A DNA stretch of 64,000 nt, taken from assembly GCA_030248195.1 (NCBI GenBank), contig JASAND010022912.1, positions 62,001-126,000 of the forward strand. The letters are read 5' to 3'. Shown piece by piece: positions 62,150-64,000 of the stretch. The first letter of the stretch is position 1, and every line of letters begins with the position of its first letter. Position numbers and translations under genes: made by a program. Source of the DNA: Trissonchulus latispiculum. Its lineage: Eukaryota > Nematoda > Enoplea > Enoplida > Ironidae. The notes under the pieces are model-generated. The model was given only the letters and a program-made list of their open reading frames with translations. It was not told the DNA's origin and did not search any database.

Positions 62150-62255
62150 AATTCAGGCTTGAGGTGGGGATCGAACCCACAACCTTTGGCTATATCAACA
62201 AATGAAATAAGGGAAGTTTGTCTCAACTATCCTGCGTAGTGCGGCGATTTTCCGC
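62150..62255 (-). repeat. tRNA-derived SINE-like segment
   Basis: On the minus strand there is an A-box-like GCAGGATAGTTGAGA, then about 45 nt later a strong T-arm/B-box, TGTGGGTTCGATCCCCAC. The spacing is longer than in a normal tRNA and the acceptor ends do not pair convincingly. It may be a SINE or a tRNA pseudogene. Confidence 0.4.
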
Positions 62256-62419
62256 TATATATAGTATATTTGAATAATCTAAGGAAAGTTCTGAATATTG
62301 TCGGTGGGTCATGCTGAATTTATATAAACATTTCTAATGGGTTTGAGTAGTGTCTAAGTTTGAATAGACAACAAACGCTTAATAGTCCACGAATAGTGTT
62401 TGTGAATTTTTGCTCGTCT

Positions 62420-62540
62420 GGGGGGGGGGCGGCCTGCCTAGCACATCTCAATCGGTAGGTCGGGTGGCCTCACCGGTTCGGCCGGTCAGGAGGCGGCCTT
62501 ATGACCCGGGTTATCTACCCGACGTGCTCAGCTGATGAAA
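62420..62540 (+). repeat. GC-rich tRNA-like or SINE-like segment
   Basis: A GC island in AT-rich DNA, with an A-box-like TCTCAATCGGTAGG, then self-complementary stretches (ggtggcctcaccggttcggccggt, and gggttatctaccc). It resembles a tRNA-derived SINE head. The B-box match is weak. Confidence 0.3.
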
Positions 62541-62977
62541 GACTTCTTATACACTAAGATTTTTAAAATTTAGAGATTCAAGAAAGCTGCAAACTGCCAG
62601 GATTGCTATTTCTTGTTTTGTTTTGTGTTATGCGCCTAGCGATAGCGAAGTTTTCACAATAAGCTTTCTGTTTTGTAAATTGTGCGCCTATCGGAGTATT
62701 GAGGGTTTCACAGCTATGTAGTATTCGGACCTCTCATAATTTTTGGAACCAATTTTGGTTCCGGTTCTACCTGTTCTAGAGGAGTCGTTCCCTTCTAAAA
62801 CGCCATTTTACACTATAATGAATACACCTTAAGTCCTGCATTATGTTCACCTTCCAGAGACAGAGGATTTTTACCATCACAAAAATGAATGGTGTGCACC
62901 TGCTGGATGCATCAGCAATAATTGCATCAGCTTATGTAGCATCGCAATTATTTTAGGGAACTGGAAATGAACGTGTA

Positions 62978-63135
62978 TCCTACTTACACCTATCCTACTT
63001 ACGCCTAACGTTTGATGTTTCCGCCTAGAGATAACAAAACTCAAAATCCTACTTACGCCTAAAGCTCAAAACTGATATTCCTACTTACGCCTAAAATATT
63101 TTCTTGCAAAACTCACATTCCTACTTACACCTAAA
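62978..63135 (+). repeat. Irregular repeat of TCCTACTTACRCCTA
   Basis: Five copies of tcctactta-c(g/a)-ccta start at about 62,978, 62,993, 63,047, 63,079 and 63,119, with A-rich spacers of varying length (some containing aaaactca). A partial copy, ttccgcctaga, lies at about 63,019. It is not a tandem array in register. Confidence 0.7.
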
Positions 63136-63313
63136 ACGAAAGTACTACCGTAATCTACTTGTATGTCTTTGTCGTATATAGACTTTATACAATGTTACAA
63201 TGTAAGTAATGCATGGAATTAACAATCTACTTAAAAATGCTCATTTAAAAATCAATGTAACGTTTCGACAAATAATCTTTCGTCAGCTGTGTAGTTATTT
63301 AACTTTCAACTAA

Positions 63314-63586
63314 TTCCAAGGGGGAACCAAAAACTCGACCTTGCTGAACAGTTGTAGATAGGGGTTTTCTGTGCCGTCTAACTAATTTGAAGTTAGTTGT
63401 GCGATTCAGCGTTTATTTAGTTCAGTATAAGCTAAAGTTGTAAGCTTAAGATGTATATAAATTGATACTGAACTAAAAGCTAAATTGAAAGACTGTTTTA
63501 AAATTCGTGTTCTATGATCAAGACAACCCCTGGGTACAACCTCTGAAGAAAGATCAATAGCAAAAAATTTTCGGTTCCCCTTGGAA
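63314..63586. mobile_element. Small MITE-like inverted-repeat element
   Basis: Ends TTCCAAGGGGGAACCAAAA (left) and TTCCAAGGGGAACCGAAAA (complement of right) are inverted. Similarity continues inward to about 60 bp (gttgta..aggggtt). No ORF is present and no clear target duplication was found. Confidence 0.5.
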
Positions 63587-64000
63587 AGCTTAAGTATTTA
63601 AAAATTGAAAAATTTATTAGCAGTTAATCAGATAAAAGTTGAAAAGCATCCATACAAAATTTTAGTTAAATTGGTTAAGTTTTGCTGAAGTCAGCTTTTG
63701 GGGGGATAAAGTTCAATTGGGGACACTTTATATTAATAACATTCGTGTTTCCGCGTTTGAAATTAAGTTTATATTGTCGTTCGTTGCTGGTTTAAAGAAA
63801 GTTTCATGATAAATGGGCATAACTTAATTTTTTTAAATTTTTAGAAACTTAAACTGGAAGCGCAACGTCAACAAAAATTGTTTTTGCTCATCGATTTTTG
63901 TTAGAAGAATTGATTCACGGTGCTTTCAAAGATTCTGAGCACGCATTTGAGGTTCGTTTTACAATCCAGCTTTTCATTAGCTTTGTGTAAGCTAAAGCTG

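Noticed and set aside
62150..62255. Functional tRNA gene
   Set aside because: The B-box is strong, but A-to-B spacing and acceptor pairing do not fit a cloverleaf.

Overview
This window is nuclear DNA from an invertebrate animal. The evidence is low gene density, GT-AG introns with pyrimidine-rich acceptors, animal gene families (a C-type lectin, a rhodopsin-like GPCR and an SLC6-type transporter), AATAAA polyadenylation signals, a Ty3/gypsy retroelement with an envelope gene, solo LTRs and many small inverted-repeat elements. I cannot name the phylum from sequence alone. Most short open frames are chance frames or shadows.

Host genes. A two-gene cassette, C-type lectin followed by rhodopsin-like GPCR, occurs twice in opposite orientation: 9.4-12.9 kb on the plus strand and 61.9-58.1 kb on the minus strand. 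Intron positions and phases match, and the matching exons have identical lengths (224 nt lectin exon 1, 152 nt GPCR exon). The plus lectin carries an exact 130-bp tandem duplication that changes its C-terminus. Between the cassettes lies an intronless, divergent SLC6-like 12-TM transporter (19.2-21.3 kb). Two related, broken kinase-like fragments lie at 53.9-54.4 and 56.4-56.7 kb (minus).

Retroelements. The segment from about 37.5 down to 26.6 kb (minus strand) is a decayed gypsy-like element. Its order is LTR, gag, envelope, protease, RT, RNase H, integrase, then an accessory gene. Having the envelope between gag and pol is unusual. The accessory gene (29.04-26.6 kb) combines a helical N-terminus, an extended Tudor-like domain, an acidic linker, a helical region and a catalytically degenerate SGNH/GDSL-like domain. 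It runs directly into a (CA)n microsatellite of about 560 bp. This is the best candidate here for something undescribed. Two solo LTRs of one family (37,624-38,537 and 46,316-47,214) have exact 4-bp target duplications, and a third probable solo LTR lies at 43,483-44,813. A zinc-finger-only retroelement-like ORF lies at 24.6-25.3 kb.

Structured non-coding DNA. The segment 2.65-8.24 kb has no gene but holds about 25 short perfect hairpins. They include six GGCC-tetraloop-GGCC hairpins spaced 30-37 bp apart and seven consecutive hairpins in 270 bp. Elsewhere there is a 1.2-kb foldback with TTA target duplications (49,265-50,472), a PIF/Harbinger-like MITE (22,641-22,946), a Tc1/mariner-like MITE (18,026-18,387), a G/C-tract element with 70-bp TIRs (17,107-17,710), CG-rich MITEs at 15.6-17.9 kb, and a palindrome cluster at 39.2-39.4 kb.
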